From Neocallimastix lanati (nom. inval.) (Eukaryota; Neocallimastigomycota; Neocallimastigomycetes; Neocallimastigales; Neocallimastigaceae), in assembly GCA_016946835.1 (NCBI GenBank), contig JACVTC010000106.1:598050-662049 (forward strand): a stretch of 64,000 nucleotides of DNA, read 5' to 3'. Positions 22,002 to 33,051 of the stretch are shown piece after piece. The translations under genes were made by a program, and so were the position numbers. The notes under the pieces are model-generated. The model made no database searches. It was not told the DNA's origin and was given only the letters and a program-made list of their open reading frames with translations. Position 1 is the stretch's first letter; every line of letters begins with the position of its first letter.

Positions 22002-23529
22002 TGTAAAAATGTTCCTTATGGAGCAGATTAGAATTACGAAAAAAACAAAAAAAAAACAAAAACAACACTATCAATAACAATACTCTAATGAAATTTATTT
22101 TTTAAAAAAAATTCTTTTATTAATCACTTTATTATAAAAATTCTTTTTATTAGTTATTAACTGCAAAATAGTTAATAACAACTACATTTTTTTAATAGAA
22201 TAATTTTACATGTATTTATATTTTTTCTTAATTATATTATTATAATATTGTAAAGATTTAATAAAATCTTTAATAATTAATTATTACATAATTAATTAAT
22301 GTAATAAAATTACATAAATTTATGATTTACGTATATGAAAATTAATTATAAATTTATGTAAACTTTTCATAAAAGAAAAATTATTATTTAAATAATTTTG
22401 GATAATAACTTAAATCTAAATAATTTATTTAAGTTAGTTAATTTAGTTTAGTTTATTTAAAATAGTTACTCTATTTAATTTAGTTAATTTAGTTAATTTA
22501 GTTTAGTTAGTTTAAAATAATTTAAAATTAATTTCGGAATAGTTTTAAATAGTTAAAATTAGTTTAAATAGTTTATAAAAATAGTTTTAAATTGTAAATA
22601 TATAAACATTAGTATTAATAATATTTATATAATAAATATATAATAAATGAGTTGTTATTGAATTTAATTATTATTGTAAATAAGTTGAAAGTTTATTGAA
22701 TTAATTATTGTTTAGTTTAATTATTATTTAATAAAATTATTAATAAATATTTTGTTTATAAATAAATAGTAATATATGTAAATTAGATAGAAATAATATA
22801 TTATAATGTAATAATGAAAAAATATAAATACATGTAAATTTCTATAATTAAATCGAGGTATTAGTTATTGACTATATGATAGTTAATAACAAAAAAGAGA
22901 TTTAATTTTTTTTTTTAATAAAGATTATTTTATTTAAAAAAACGAATTTTTATTACGTGTTTTTTTATTTTGGTGTTAAAATTTGTTATTTGTAATCTGT
23001 TTCTGATAGAACTCTTTACAAATATACTATTTCTATTTATTTAAACATATATTCAATATAAAATAAACAAAAACTAATCTAAAATTAAATAAAGTTATAA
23101 AAAACTAAAACTAATTCAATAAGCTTTTTATTCAATTTGTTTTGACTCAAATTGAATAAGTTCTTATTTATTATTTATTTATTATTCTTTTATTATTAAT
23201 ACTATTAATTATATATTACTATTTAATTTTTATGATTATTAAACTAAACTAAAATTAAACTAAACTAAAATTAAACTAAACTAAAATTATTAAAATATTT
23301 TATTACTAAATTTTAGGTTATTTAAAAATTAATTTTATATTTTTAAATTTATATATTATATGAAATATAAATTTATTATTAATTTTCATAAATCAATTAA
23401 TTTCATAAATTAATATATTTTACATAATTTAATGCATTAGCATTATTTTGTAAACGTGAATTACATTAAATAATTTAATGTACAAAATAAATTAATTAAT
23501 GTACTAAAGATATTGATCATATCTTTACA
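22002..23529 (-). repeat. 3' LTR of the gypsy element, split by another LTR
   Basis: On the minus strand, TTAAAGGGCGAGAT (polypurine tract) is followed at 23529 by TGTAAAGATATGATC. The LTR runs to 23026, is interrupted by LTR A (22249-23020 plus the duplication AATAT), and resumes 22248-22002, ending ...GGAACATTTTTACA. The joined length is about 750 bp, like LTRs A and B. Confidence 0.8.
22249..23020 (+). repeat. Solo LTR A
   Basis: 772 bp, TGTAAAG...CTTTACA, flanked by AATAT at 22244-22248 and 23021-23025, an exact 5-bp duplication. Related throughout to LTR B and to the gypsy 3' LTR it interrupts. Confidence 0.85.
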
Positions 23530-23539
23530 ATCTCGCCCT

Positions 23540-25445
23540 TTAAGTCGAGCTCCTGCGAGAATCATTTCTTGAGGGAAGTTCTATAACAAAGGGTTGATAT
23601 TTATGTCTTACAATGAAATCATTGGCATGATCATCATTCTTAATAGATTCTTGATCCTTTGTTCTTGTTTTATTTTTCTTATTTTTTCTAAAGTATTCCT
23701 GAATTAATTGTTTATCTAAAATTTGATCTTCATCTATCCAAGAGTCTTCATTTGATCCTTTCCAAGAGATAAGAAAACGATTCTTTCCTTTATAAGTTCT
23801 CATATTAATTATTTTATCTGGAATCATATCGGAATTATTTGTAGTTAAATTTATACTCTTTCGTTTATTAACATTTCTATCTTCAAATTCATTCTCATAA
23901 TAAGGTTCAAGTAAAGAAACATGAAAAATTGGATGACAATGCATATTATTAGGTAGTTTAAGTTTGTACGCTAAGGGACTAACTTTTTCAATTATTTCAA
24001 AAGGACCTATCAATTGATCGGCTAGTTTTCTTTTAACATTCTTAGTAGTAGATCCTTTAAGTAACCAAACTTTTTTACCGACTTCGAAATTAGGGGAAGG
24101 AAGTCTTTTCAAATCGGCGTATTTTTTATAAGTTTTCTTAGCTTCTTCTAAGTTTCTTTTTAAAAATTCAATATTTTTATTAATATCTAATATTCTTTTT
24201 TCAGCTCTACTTGGTCTTTCTGAGGATGGAATCTCAGGACTAAATTTAGGATTAAAACCATAGTTTGCGAAGAATGGTGATTGATTTATAGATTGATGTA
24301 AAGTATTATTGTAAGCGAATTCAGCGAAAGGTAGTAAATCGACCCAATTATTTTGCCTTTCATTTATGAAACAACGAAGATATTGTTCCAATATTCCGTT
24401 CACCCTCTCCGTTTGACCATCAGTCTCCGGATGGTTGGAGGTAGAAAGAGAATGAGTAATATCAAGAAGTTTACATAAGCGATTCCAAAATTCAGATGTA
24501 AATTGCGATCCTCTATCAGAAATAATAGAATCAGGGAAACCATGTAATTTAAAAATATTCGAGATAAAAGCATCAGCAGCAATTGAAGCAGTAGGAAGAC
24601 AACGAAAAGGAATAAAATGAACCATTTTAGTCAAACGATCAACAACAACCATAATTGTAGTCATATCTTTAGACTTAGGTAATTCAACGATAAAATCCAT
24701 AGAAATATCAGACCAAGCTCTATTAGGAGTGGACAAGGGTGAAAGAAGTCCATATGGCTTGTGTCTAGGAATTTTTGATTTACAGCAAACTTCGCAAGAC
24801 TTAATAAATTTTTTAACATCAAGAGAAAAATTAGGCCACCAAAAATTGCGGCTAAGTAATTCTTGAGTCTTAGAAACACCAAAATGACCAGCAGTAGGAG
24901 AATCATGATGGAGTTCAAGAACTCTCGTTCGAATCGATTTAGGAACATAAATCAGATTATTAAAAAGTAAAAATCCTTCTTTATCAATCATGAATTTATT
25001 AATATTTTGAATTTTAGGGTTAACAGCATTATTAATAGATAAGGATGATTTAACAGAATTATAGAATTCATCATTCTCAAGAGCATTCAAAATAGAATTA
25101 CCAAGGGTATCATTATTAATAGTAAAACAGTTAATAACACGACAAGAAGAATTAAATTCAAAATTAAATAAATGATCACTTCTCCTAGATAGTAAATCAG
25201 GTTTACCCGATTTTTTCCCAGATCTATAGACAATATTAAAATCAAAACGAGATAAAAATTCATACCATCTAATTTGACGTTGCGAAAGCATTTCCGGTTT
25301 TCTAGGAAATGTTAAATTTTTATGATCAGTGTAAATAGTAAAGGGATGACGAGCACCCTCTAAAAAGTGACGCCATTGCTCTAAAGCAACTTTAATAGAG
25401 AGAAGTTCCTTATCATAAATGGGGTAGTTTCTTTGAGACTTAGTC
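23540..25445 (-). pseudogene. gypsy RNase H end, integrase and chromodomain
   Basis: The RNase H C-terminal part resumes after LTR B (KSQRNYPIYDKELL, then YTDHKNLTF). Integrase: HHCC zinc domain (HHDSPTAGHFG...CEVCCKSK), core SMDFIVELP, SDRGSQFTSEFW and TDGQTERVN (D, D, E), then a GPFEI-type C-terminal part. The end has a chromodomain-like segment (YKGKNRFLISWKGS, DSWIDEDQI, LIQEYFRK), a module that in chromoviruses directs integration to marked chromatin. The stop lies at 23540, just before the polypurine tract. This part is uninterrupted (583 aa from 25291). Confidence 0.9.
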
Positions 25446-26198
25446 TGTAAAGATATCTTTATATCTTTAATAAATTTATGTAATTCATTATTACATTAAT
25501 TTATGTATGAAATTTTTTCCACGATATCTTGAATAAAATTATGTAATTTACATTAATTTATGAATTAAAGCGTATTTCAATAAATTTATGTAAACGAAAA
25601 ATCATACATCAAATTTACGTACATAAATTAAATACTTTAAATAGTTATTTCTCCTTAAATTAATAATTGAAATTTAAAATTATAAATAAGAACTTAAATT
25701 ATTTAAATTTATATTTATTAAATATGAAATTAAATAATTTAGTTACAAAAAATTCGCCAAATCTGTTATTGTTAAATTTTTATTTATTTAAATAGTATAG
25801 TTTAATATTATTAATAGTTTTTAGTTTAATTTTAAATTAGTTAAAATATTTAAATAGTTATAATAAAAAATAGTTATAATAAAAAATAGTTAATTAGAAA
25901 ATTATACTATAATTAGTTTTAGTTTAAATATTTTATTATTTTAAAAAATTAATTATTATTAATATTTAAATTGAATATATGTAAATTAAATTAATTTAAT
26001 ATATTAGAATATAATTAAGAAAAAATATAAATATTGTAAATTTTCTTTAATTGAAAAAATGTAATTGTTATTTTTTATTATTTGATAGTTCATAACATAA
26101 TAAGAACTATTTAATAAAAGATTTTTAATAAAAAAGAATTTATTTTATAATAGTGTTTTTGTATTATTATAATCTGTTTTATCATAAAACACTTTATA
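25446..26198 (+). repeat. Solo LTR B in the gypsy RNase H
   Basis: 753 bp, TGTAAAG...CTTTATA, flanked by exact TAGTC duplications (25441-25445 and 26199-26203). It splits the RNase H frame between VAFISSSLT and KSQRNYPIYD. Confidence 0.85.
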
Positions 26199-28082
26199 TA
26201 GTCAAACTCGAAGAAATAAAGGCAACTGGATGGAGATTGCCATCAACTTCTTGAGAAAGTACAGCTCCAACTGCAAAGTTACTAGCATCAGTTTCAACGA
26301 TAAATGGTTTATTACTATCAGGATTAATTAAAATTGGAGCAGATGTGAAAAGTTCTTTCAATTTAACAAAAGCATTCTGTTGCTCAGGTCCCCAAATAAA
26401 AGGTACATTTTTACGAGTGAGTTTATGTATTGGTAAAGCTATTTTGGCAAAATCTTTAATGAAAACTCTATAATAATTTCAAAGTCCAATAAATGACTGA
26501 ACTTCTTTGACATTAGTAGGTACAGGCCAATCTAAAATAGCTTTAATTTTTTCAGGATCAGGTTTAAGACCATCTTTAGATATGATGTAACCCAGGAAGG
26601 AGGTTTCCGTTACATCGAATTCACATTTTTCTAGTTTAACATATAAATTATTATCTAAAAGTTTTTTCAACACTTTTCTAACATGTTCATGATGTTCTTC
26701 TAAGTTATTTGAATAAATAAGAATATCGTCGATATATGAGATAACAAAATCATCTAAGTAGTCACTAAGAACATCATTTATAAAATGTTGAAATGTAGCA
26801 GGTGCATTCTTTAACCCAAAAGGCATAACAAGATATTCATAATGTCCATAACGAGTTCTAAAAGCAGTCTTATACTCATCACCTTCTTTTATTCTTACTA
26901 AGTTATATGCAGATTTAAGATCTAACTTAGTAAAATATTTAGCACCTTTAACTCTGTCAATTAATTCACTTATTAATGGTAAAGGATATGAATTTCTAAT
27001 AGTCATTTCATTTAATTTTCTGTAATCAATACATAATCTCAAAGTGCCATCTTTCTTTTTAACAAATAATACAGGGGCACCAGCTGGTGATTTGGATTTT
27101 CTAATAAATCCTTTTGCTAAGTTTTCTTTAATATACTTTTTCAATTCATCCCTTTCTGCTTCTGTTAAAGGATAAATAGGACCATAGAATAGAATTGAAT
27201 TATCCTTTAAATTTATTTCACAATCATATTCTCTATGGGGAGGTAATTTATCACAATTCTTTTCATCAAAAACTTCAATATAATCGAGATAACAAGGAGG
27301 AATAGAAATTTTATTATCACTATCGTTAACAATATTATTATTATCTAAATTCTGAATAATCAGACAGTTACACAAATTGTCTAACACACAATTTTGATAA
27401 GAAAAAAAATAGTTTGTTGGTTCGGCGACCAATTTACTTTCTTTATTTAAAATTTCATTTTTACATGATTTAATAAAATTACATGATTTTTTGATTTTAT
27501 CTATTGTACTAAGTTCTTTAAAATTACAAAAGTTAATTTTTTCTTTACTACAATCATTATCTTTAACACTAATATTAATACTATCACTATCACTATCACT
27601 ATCACTATCACTATCATTAATGGTTCTAACTTTTCTTCCACGGACGTATTCAGCTTCGCTTTCTGATTCGGAATCCAAGAGGGGTTTACACTTATATGGA
27701 GTACTTGGTTCATAGGAAATTTCTTCTTCAGGTTCGATATCGATCTTACACTTCTTTGAACCTTTCTTGCTTCTATTTTTGTTTTTTCTTTTTCTTTTAC
27801 CATTATTACAGTTCCTAGCGTAATAACCAGAAGGAAAGGATATTTTTCTTGAATCATGATAATTCATTGGACAATGCTTTTCAATCCAAGGAATACCTAG
27901 AATGATATCTACATCAGGAATATAAAGTGCATAGAGTTGAATAACTTCAAAATGGTTCTTGAATCGTAAGATACACATTTCAGTTTGTTCGTAGATGGTA
28001 GAGATACCATATCCTAGTCCAGTAACTGTAAAGATGTGATTATCCCAATCACATTTTAAATTAAAAATTTTTCTTGTGTAAT
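26199..28082 (-). pseudogene. gypsy protease end, RT and start of RNase H
   Basis: After LTR D the protease resumes (NYTRKIFNL...[16 protein letters not shown]), followed by an acidic/Ser linker with an (SD)n run. RT has all core motifs ([43 protein letters not shown], catalytic [20 protein letters not shown]). A TGA at 26479-26481 interrupts SFIGL-NYYRVF, after which RNase H begins (FIVETDASNFAVGAVLSQ) and is cut by LTR B at 26203. Confidence 0.9.
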
Positions 28083-28729
28083 TCAAAAATGTAAATTATT
28101 CTTTGATTTATAAAATAATAAACAAAGTAAATAAATCATATGAACTAAATTTTTGAATTATATTCTTTAAGCCACAAGATAAATTTTTAATGTAATAATT
28201 TTTATAAATTTTAATTCTGAGAAAATTATTGTTGTAAAATAATTTAAATGAATTAATTAAAGTTTAAAACAAAATAAATTAATAATTTATTTTGTGAAAA
28301 TTAAGTTTCAAAATTTAATCATGACTCCTTTAACATTGTTTTTAAATCGAAAATAAATAAAGACTTTACTTATAATATTAAAATAATAAATAGATAATAA
28401 ATGTACTTAATTTTAATTATTTAGTATTTAGTTTAATTAATAATTATATTTTTCTAAATTTAGTTATAGTTTATAAATTTATTATTTAATAAAATTCATT
28501 AGGATAGTTTTATATTAAAATATATGTAATTTAAATAAAATAATATATTATCAATGTATTTAGGAAAGGTATAAATAGAAGATACTTTTCACATTTTTTC
28601 TCGATGTAATTGTTATTTTAACGAATAACTATTAAATATTAATAAAATATATTTTAATAAAAAATTTTTTAATAAAATAAAATTTATTGTATTTTGTTAT
28701 TGTAATCTATTTTTGTGTTTTCTTTTACA
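28083..28729 (+). repeat. Solo LTR D in the gypsy protease
   Basis: 647 bp, ending TAATCTATTTTTGTG...CTTTTACA like LTRs A and B. Flanked by GTAAT (28078-28082) and GTAAC (28730-28734), a 5-bp duplication with one change. Its left end lacks the TGTAAAG start and is more diverged. Confidence 0.7.
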
Positions 28730-29535
28730 GTAACATTGAAAGATCTTTTAACTTCATTCAATTTAATTTTGTTTTTATTAACGAACGAAGGATGAATAAA
28801 ATTCAAATCCGAGCCAGAGTCGATAAGAACCCTAATTGGAACTTCTTCAATATCATTTGTTTTTATATAGAAAGTAATTATATTGTTCTTTCTTTTATTC
28901 ATAGCATTTTCTTCATCAGTAATAGCTCTAATTTTTTGAGCATCATCGGATTCCTTGATCATTCTAATTCTTCTTAATTTTGCCGATGGAAGATTTTCAT
29001 CAGTTTCTCTAATTTTATTCTTGTGTTTAACTCCAGAAGGTCTTTTTCTGTTAGGACAATTAAATTGTAAGTGTCCTGGTTGTTTACATAAAAAACAAAG
29101 ACCTTTTTTCTTTTCTTCAGAAAAGTCTCTTTTATTTTCAACATATAAATTTTGATTACAGTTCTAGTTGTATCTTCTATATCTATCATTTTTGATCCTA
29201 AATAAATCAACGTCCATAGGATCATCACGACGACTACTATTTCTCTGGTTGTGGTTACTGTTTTGTTGCGAATTTCTAACTCGTTGCTGATTATAATAGA
29301 ATTCAACAAGATTAGTTCGCTTTGACAAATTTTCAATTTGAATTACATCAATATACAACTTGTTAAGGGAATCTGGATTTGGGTTAACAACGGCTAATTG
29401 TTCCCTCATTTTGTTATGTAATCCTTTAAGAAACATATAAATTTTGGCTGATTCGTTGAAGTCCGAATTTTGGCAAGTTGTTTTGAACTGGTTAATATAT
29501 TCTAACACGGATTTTCTTTTTAACTCCCTTAGTGA
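28730..29535 (-). pseudogene. gypsy Gag and N-terminal protease
   Basis: Gag core from the copia junction (VLEYINQFKTTCQNSDFNES, then IYMFLKGL), a PMDVD motif, a TAG at about 29164-29166, zinc knuckle CFLCKQPGHLQFNC (about 29055-29100), then protease with an intact active site (VLIDSGSDLNFIHPSFV, about 28800). Gag and protease are in one frame. LTR D interrupts after RSFNVT. The gag N-terminus is missing. Confidence 0.85.
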
Positions 29536-29763
29536 TGCTTGTTAAAATGAACGCTCGAACTACGGAGTCCTTAACTTTGGCATCTTCTAAATCTTGTTGA
29601 GTTTTGGTTCCATTTCTGATATCATTAGCCATGATACATCATTGGAGATGTAATCCAAAAGTTTCTTTGATTCCAAGATAGAACTGACAGTGGGATACCA
29701 GTCTTCGAAGTTGCTCTTGTTGAGACGTTATTCTGGATTAAGAAAATAATTATTAGTAGTCAT
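29535..29763 (-). pseudogene. copia gag N-terminus
   Basis: From ATG 29763, just inside the primer-binding site. Residues (LNKSNFEDWYPTVSSILES, KKLLDYI) fit the start of copia Gag, where a Trp-containing segment is typical. Codon 12 is TAA, and a frame change follows before AKVKDSVVRAFILTSIT. Gypsy gag then takes over in another frame. Confidence 0.75.
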
Positions 29764-29766
29764 TTT

Positions 29767-29786
29767 GCGCAATGAGACTCTTAATC
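29767..29786 (-). promoter_or_regulatory. Primer-binding site for an internal tRNA-Lys fragment
   Basis: No TGG lies next to the LTR. The minus-strand bases GATTAAGAGTCTCA right after the LTR are the exact complement of TGAGACTCTTAATC, the anticodon arm of eukaryotic tRNA-Lys(CUU), and the next bases fit the D-stem (GCGC). This implies a half-tRNA primer, as known for Drosophila copia, which uses the 5' half of initiator tRNA-Met cut at nucleotide 39. Confidence 0.65.
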
Positions 29787-30030
29787 TAAAAGTGTAAACT
29801 AGTTTTTAAATTTATATATAATTACTTATTAAATTTATCAATTGATACAAATATAAAATTTTGGAAAATTACATTCATTTTATACTACATGTGGCTTAAT
29901 AATAATACAATGAAAATATTTTACATGTATAAAATAATTTATTACAAATAACGAAAATATTATTAACAATGAATTTCAAAATAAAATTTAATTTAATATA
30001 TTTCAAAATAGATTTTGTTATATTTTAACA
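29787..30030 (-). repeat. 5' LTR of the nested-host copia
   Basis: 244 bp, near-identical to 17287-17548 apart from an 18-bp gap and a few substitutions. Confidence 0.85.
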
Positions 30031-30277
30031 ATATAATATACTTTTTAAATATTATTAAATAACTATTTCAAAAGAAATAATAATATATTCTACTAAAAAA
30101 GAATTACAAAAAATTATTTTACAATTTAATATTGATAAATTATATATAAAAAAAGAATATTTATTATTTATTTAATTATTATTTATTTAATTATTATTTA
30201 TTTAAAACACGCCACATACGAAAACACGCCACATTGGGAAATGCACTATTGCGAAACGAACTAGATTCCTTCAAAAA

Positions 30278-30518
30278 TAATATAAGAAAAAAAAACCCTT
30301 TTATGTTAGTAATAACAAAAAAGTTTATAAATAAAAAAATATATATATATATTATTAATAATAATAATATATAATAATATATAATTAATTTCGAAAATAG
30401 TATTAATTATATTAATATTAAATATTTAAATATTGACTTTAAAGATAAAATATTTTGTTATATCATGTTTCAGTAAAATAATTTTTATATATAAATTTAT
30501 TTTATTTTATTTTTATTT

Positions 30519-30557
<39 letters not shown>

Positions 30558-31118
30558 GAAATATTAATAAATTCCTGTATTATATAAAAATATATATATA
30601 TATTTATAATAATTAAATAATCCTTCCAAAAACAAAAAATATTTAAAATAATAAATTGTATTATAAATAGTTATAATATATATATGGGGTATTCTGTAAT
30701 TAAAAATAAAGAATATTTCCTTAACAATAATAATAATTTTTAATAATAATTTTCTAATATGATAAAAAAAAATTTTTTTTTTTATATTATTTTTTATTTA
30801 ATTTTTGTTTTTATTATAACAATTATCAAAAAAAAAATTTTTTTTCTAATTATTACTATGATTACTATTTGTACGTCCTCATCCATATCTAGTACCTTGA
30901 TTTATAGAAAATGAACTTCATGAATAGAGATAAATATTTTATTAATTATTACTACTACCAGATAAATTATTATTGTTGTTGTTGTTGCTATTATTGTAAT
31001 TTATTGTAATTGTTATTGTTATGATTATGATTATTATATAAATTATTTATTATGTTGTCATTGTTACTTAATTTTTGTAAATTATTCTTTTTATCAATTT
31101 TCTTTTCTTTTATTTTAC
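30278..31118. other. Intergenic spacer downstream of the J protein
   Basis: A/T-rich spacer with a long T-run (30521-30556) and ATT/AAC-type microsatellites near 30970. No gene seen. Confidence 0.6.
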
Positions 31119-32552
31119 CTAAAAAAAATGATGGTATCCACCAAACTGTGATCTTTGATCTGTTTCAGGAGCCCTAGTACCACTAGTTTTTGTATTATTT
31201 GAACCACTACGACGAGTACTATGATGACTACTATGATGACTACTATGATGGCCACTATGATGACTATGTTGATGACTATTACTATGATGACTACGTTGTT
31301 GATCTTCTAATCTTAATCTTTCACCAGAACGACTTTGAGTATCTGTAATAAATGATTGTTGTTTACCATTAACAATTGTTTCTTGCGTTCTTCTACCATC
31401 TGGTTCAATAATTGTTCTTTCAACAGTAGTATTTCCTTTACCATCTCTTGTTTCCTTAACAATAGTCTTTTTACCATTAATAACTTCAGTTCTTTGTGAA
31501 GTTGAAACAAAGTTTCCACCACCCATACCTCCTCCAAATGAAGAAGAACTGAATGAGGAAAATGAAGATGTAGTTGGTCCACCAAAACTCGAAGAGCTGA
31601 ATGAACTAAAACCTGAATGTCCACTACCTCCGAAGAAATCATCATCATCATCAAAGAACGAATTACTAAACATTGAAAAACCACCAAATGGATCATTTCT
31701 TCTAGTATTTGAGCCTCTACGACTAGAATGACTACCGAATGGATCTTTAAAATGTTTAATATTAAAATATTTTAATAAATAAAAAAAAATAGTATAATGA
31801 AATTATGTTAATTTATTTTATTAAAGATATAATTTTTGTATTATTAAAATATATATATATATGTATATTATTTTATTCTTATATTTACCATGACCGAAAA
31901 AGGCAGCAAATGGATCTTGACCTCCAAAGAATTCTCTGAATAAATCTTCCGGATTTGTAAAGTGGAATGAATGGTAACTATCACTATCATAACCAGCACC
32001 AGCACCACTAGTTCTTTCTTTAAATCCTTCATCACCATATTTATTATAGATTGCACGTTGTTCTGGATCCTTGAGAACTTCATAAGCTATTTAATATATT
32101 TTTAACAATTAGAATAATATTATGAAATAATATATATAAAGTAATGTAATTTAATTTAATTTTTAAATCCTAATTATTATTATATATTAATAAGAATATT
32201 TGATACTAATTGTTCACCTTCAGAAATTAATTTGAAACGTTCATTAGCTTCTTCAAGTCTATCTTGATTTTTATCAGCTATAATGATAATATTATTAATA
32301 ATTATAATAATATAATATTAATGTTCAATTAATTATATATATATTTCAATTTATGAAAATAAAATATATATAAATTACATTTATTTTTTATTTTTTACAA
32401 TAATATTTAAAAAAAAAATACATATTTATATATCTTTATTTAAATTATATATTTAATTTCTCTTCTTCCAATAATTATTAAAATTTTATACTATTTAAGA
32501 ACAAAATATTGTATTCATTAAATATATTAATATAAAAAGAAATACACTATTA

Positions 32553-32632
<80 letters not shown>

Positions 32633-32814
32633 CTACAACAATACATTTATTTAAAACTTTATAAAATTTTTTCTAAAAATAAAAAAAAAAAAAGTTAGTT
32701 TTTAAAATACTCACGATGCCAATGTAAAGCTTCTTTTCTATATGCTTTTTTAATTTCAGAATCAGTTGCTGTTTCTGAAATACCTAAAATTTCATAATAT
32801 TTCTTAGTTGTCAT
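31119..32814 (-). CDS. DNAJB6-type J-domain co-chaperone (4 exons)
   Basis: Exons 32814-32715, 32277-32218, 32086-31889 and 31744-31119 join to 327 codons plus TAG. All introns are GT-AG (437, 131 and 144 bp). Residues 1-70 are a J domain with HPD at 33-35; intron 1 splits the Pro codon of HPD. A Gly/Phe region (DPFG repeats, DDDDDFFGG) and a Ser/Phe-rich region ([13 protein letters not shown] repeats) follow, then a segment like the DNAJB6 C-terminus ([37 protein letters not shown]), then a His/Ser-rich tail with SHHS repeats. J proteins of this class stimulate Hsp70 ATPase and hold aggregation-prone, notably Gln/Asn-rich, chains. That would suit a proteome rich in Asn runs, but this is inference. 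Confidence 0.9.
32554..32630. repeat. 77-base A run in J-protein intron 1
   Basis: Uninterrupted A on the plus strand, so T in the transcript, inside intron 1. Confidence 0.9.
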
Positions 32815-33003
32815 TTATATTAATAATTTCTTTATAATAACTATTAAATTAGAAATTTTTATAATTTAATTTTTATCTTTGTTTATATTTATGCTTTTAT
32901 TTTTTTATTTTTTTTAAAAAAGAAAAAAAATAATAAGAATAAGAATAAGGTTAACGTATAAAAAAACGATTTTTAAATAAGTATTGGTATATTATTTGGT
33001 ATA

Positions 33004-33051
<48 letters not shown>

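Larger units (their letters stand above)
22002..29535 (-). mobile_element. Chromodomain Ty3/gypsy element nested in copia gag
   Basis: Minus-strand element inserted in the copia gag. Its 3' LTR (22002-23529) is present, but its 5' LTR and gag start are missing: at about 29535 copia gag passes directly into gypsy gag (SLRELKRKSVLEYINQF). The gene order gag-PR-RT-RNase H-IN-chromodomain is that of chromoviruses. Three LTRs of the same family have inserted in it, all in the opposite orientation. Two nonsense codons also break it. It is dead. Confidence 0.85.
17287..30030 (-). mobile_element. Ty1/copia element, host of a nested gypsy element
   Basis: Minus-strand element with matching LTRs at 29787-30030 (5') and 17287-17548 (3'). 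Internal order on the minus strand: primer-binding site, gag N-terminus (29763-29535), a gypsy insertion (to 22002), then gag zinc knuckle, protease, integrase, RT and RNase H (about 21990-18102), a SINE, the polypurine tract GACAGGGGAA and the 3' LTR. Flanks ATAAT and ATATA do not give a clean target duplication. Confidence 0.85.
17153..30268. mobile_element. Short non-autonomous MULE split by a copia insertion
   Basis: CTTCAAAAA occurs at 17144-17152 and again at 30269-30277, an exact 9-bp duplication. Just inside, the left end reads ...TCGTGCATTTCTCAATCGTGG...AATGTGGCGT and the right end in reverse complement ...TCGTTTCGCAATAGTGCATTTCC...AATGTGGCGT. These are imperfect inverted repeats that share GTGCATTTC and GGCGT motifs with the 12.6-17.0 kb MULE. 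Without the copia insertion the element would be only about 370 bp and non-coding. Confidence 0.65.

Noticed and set aside
21991-22080. N-terminal hydrophobic segment of the copia frame as a signal peptide
   Set aside because: These codons lie in the end of the gypsy 3' LTR, so they are not part of the copia gene.
27491-27857. Two open frames with (SL)n and (VI)n runs
   Set aside because: Antisense and shifted readings of the (SD)n repeat in the gypsy linker.
17282-30035. 5-bp target duplication for the copia element (ATAAT against ATATA)
   Set aside because: Only three of five positions agree, which is chance level in such AT-rich DNA.
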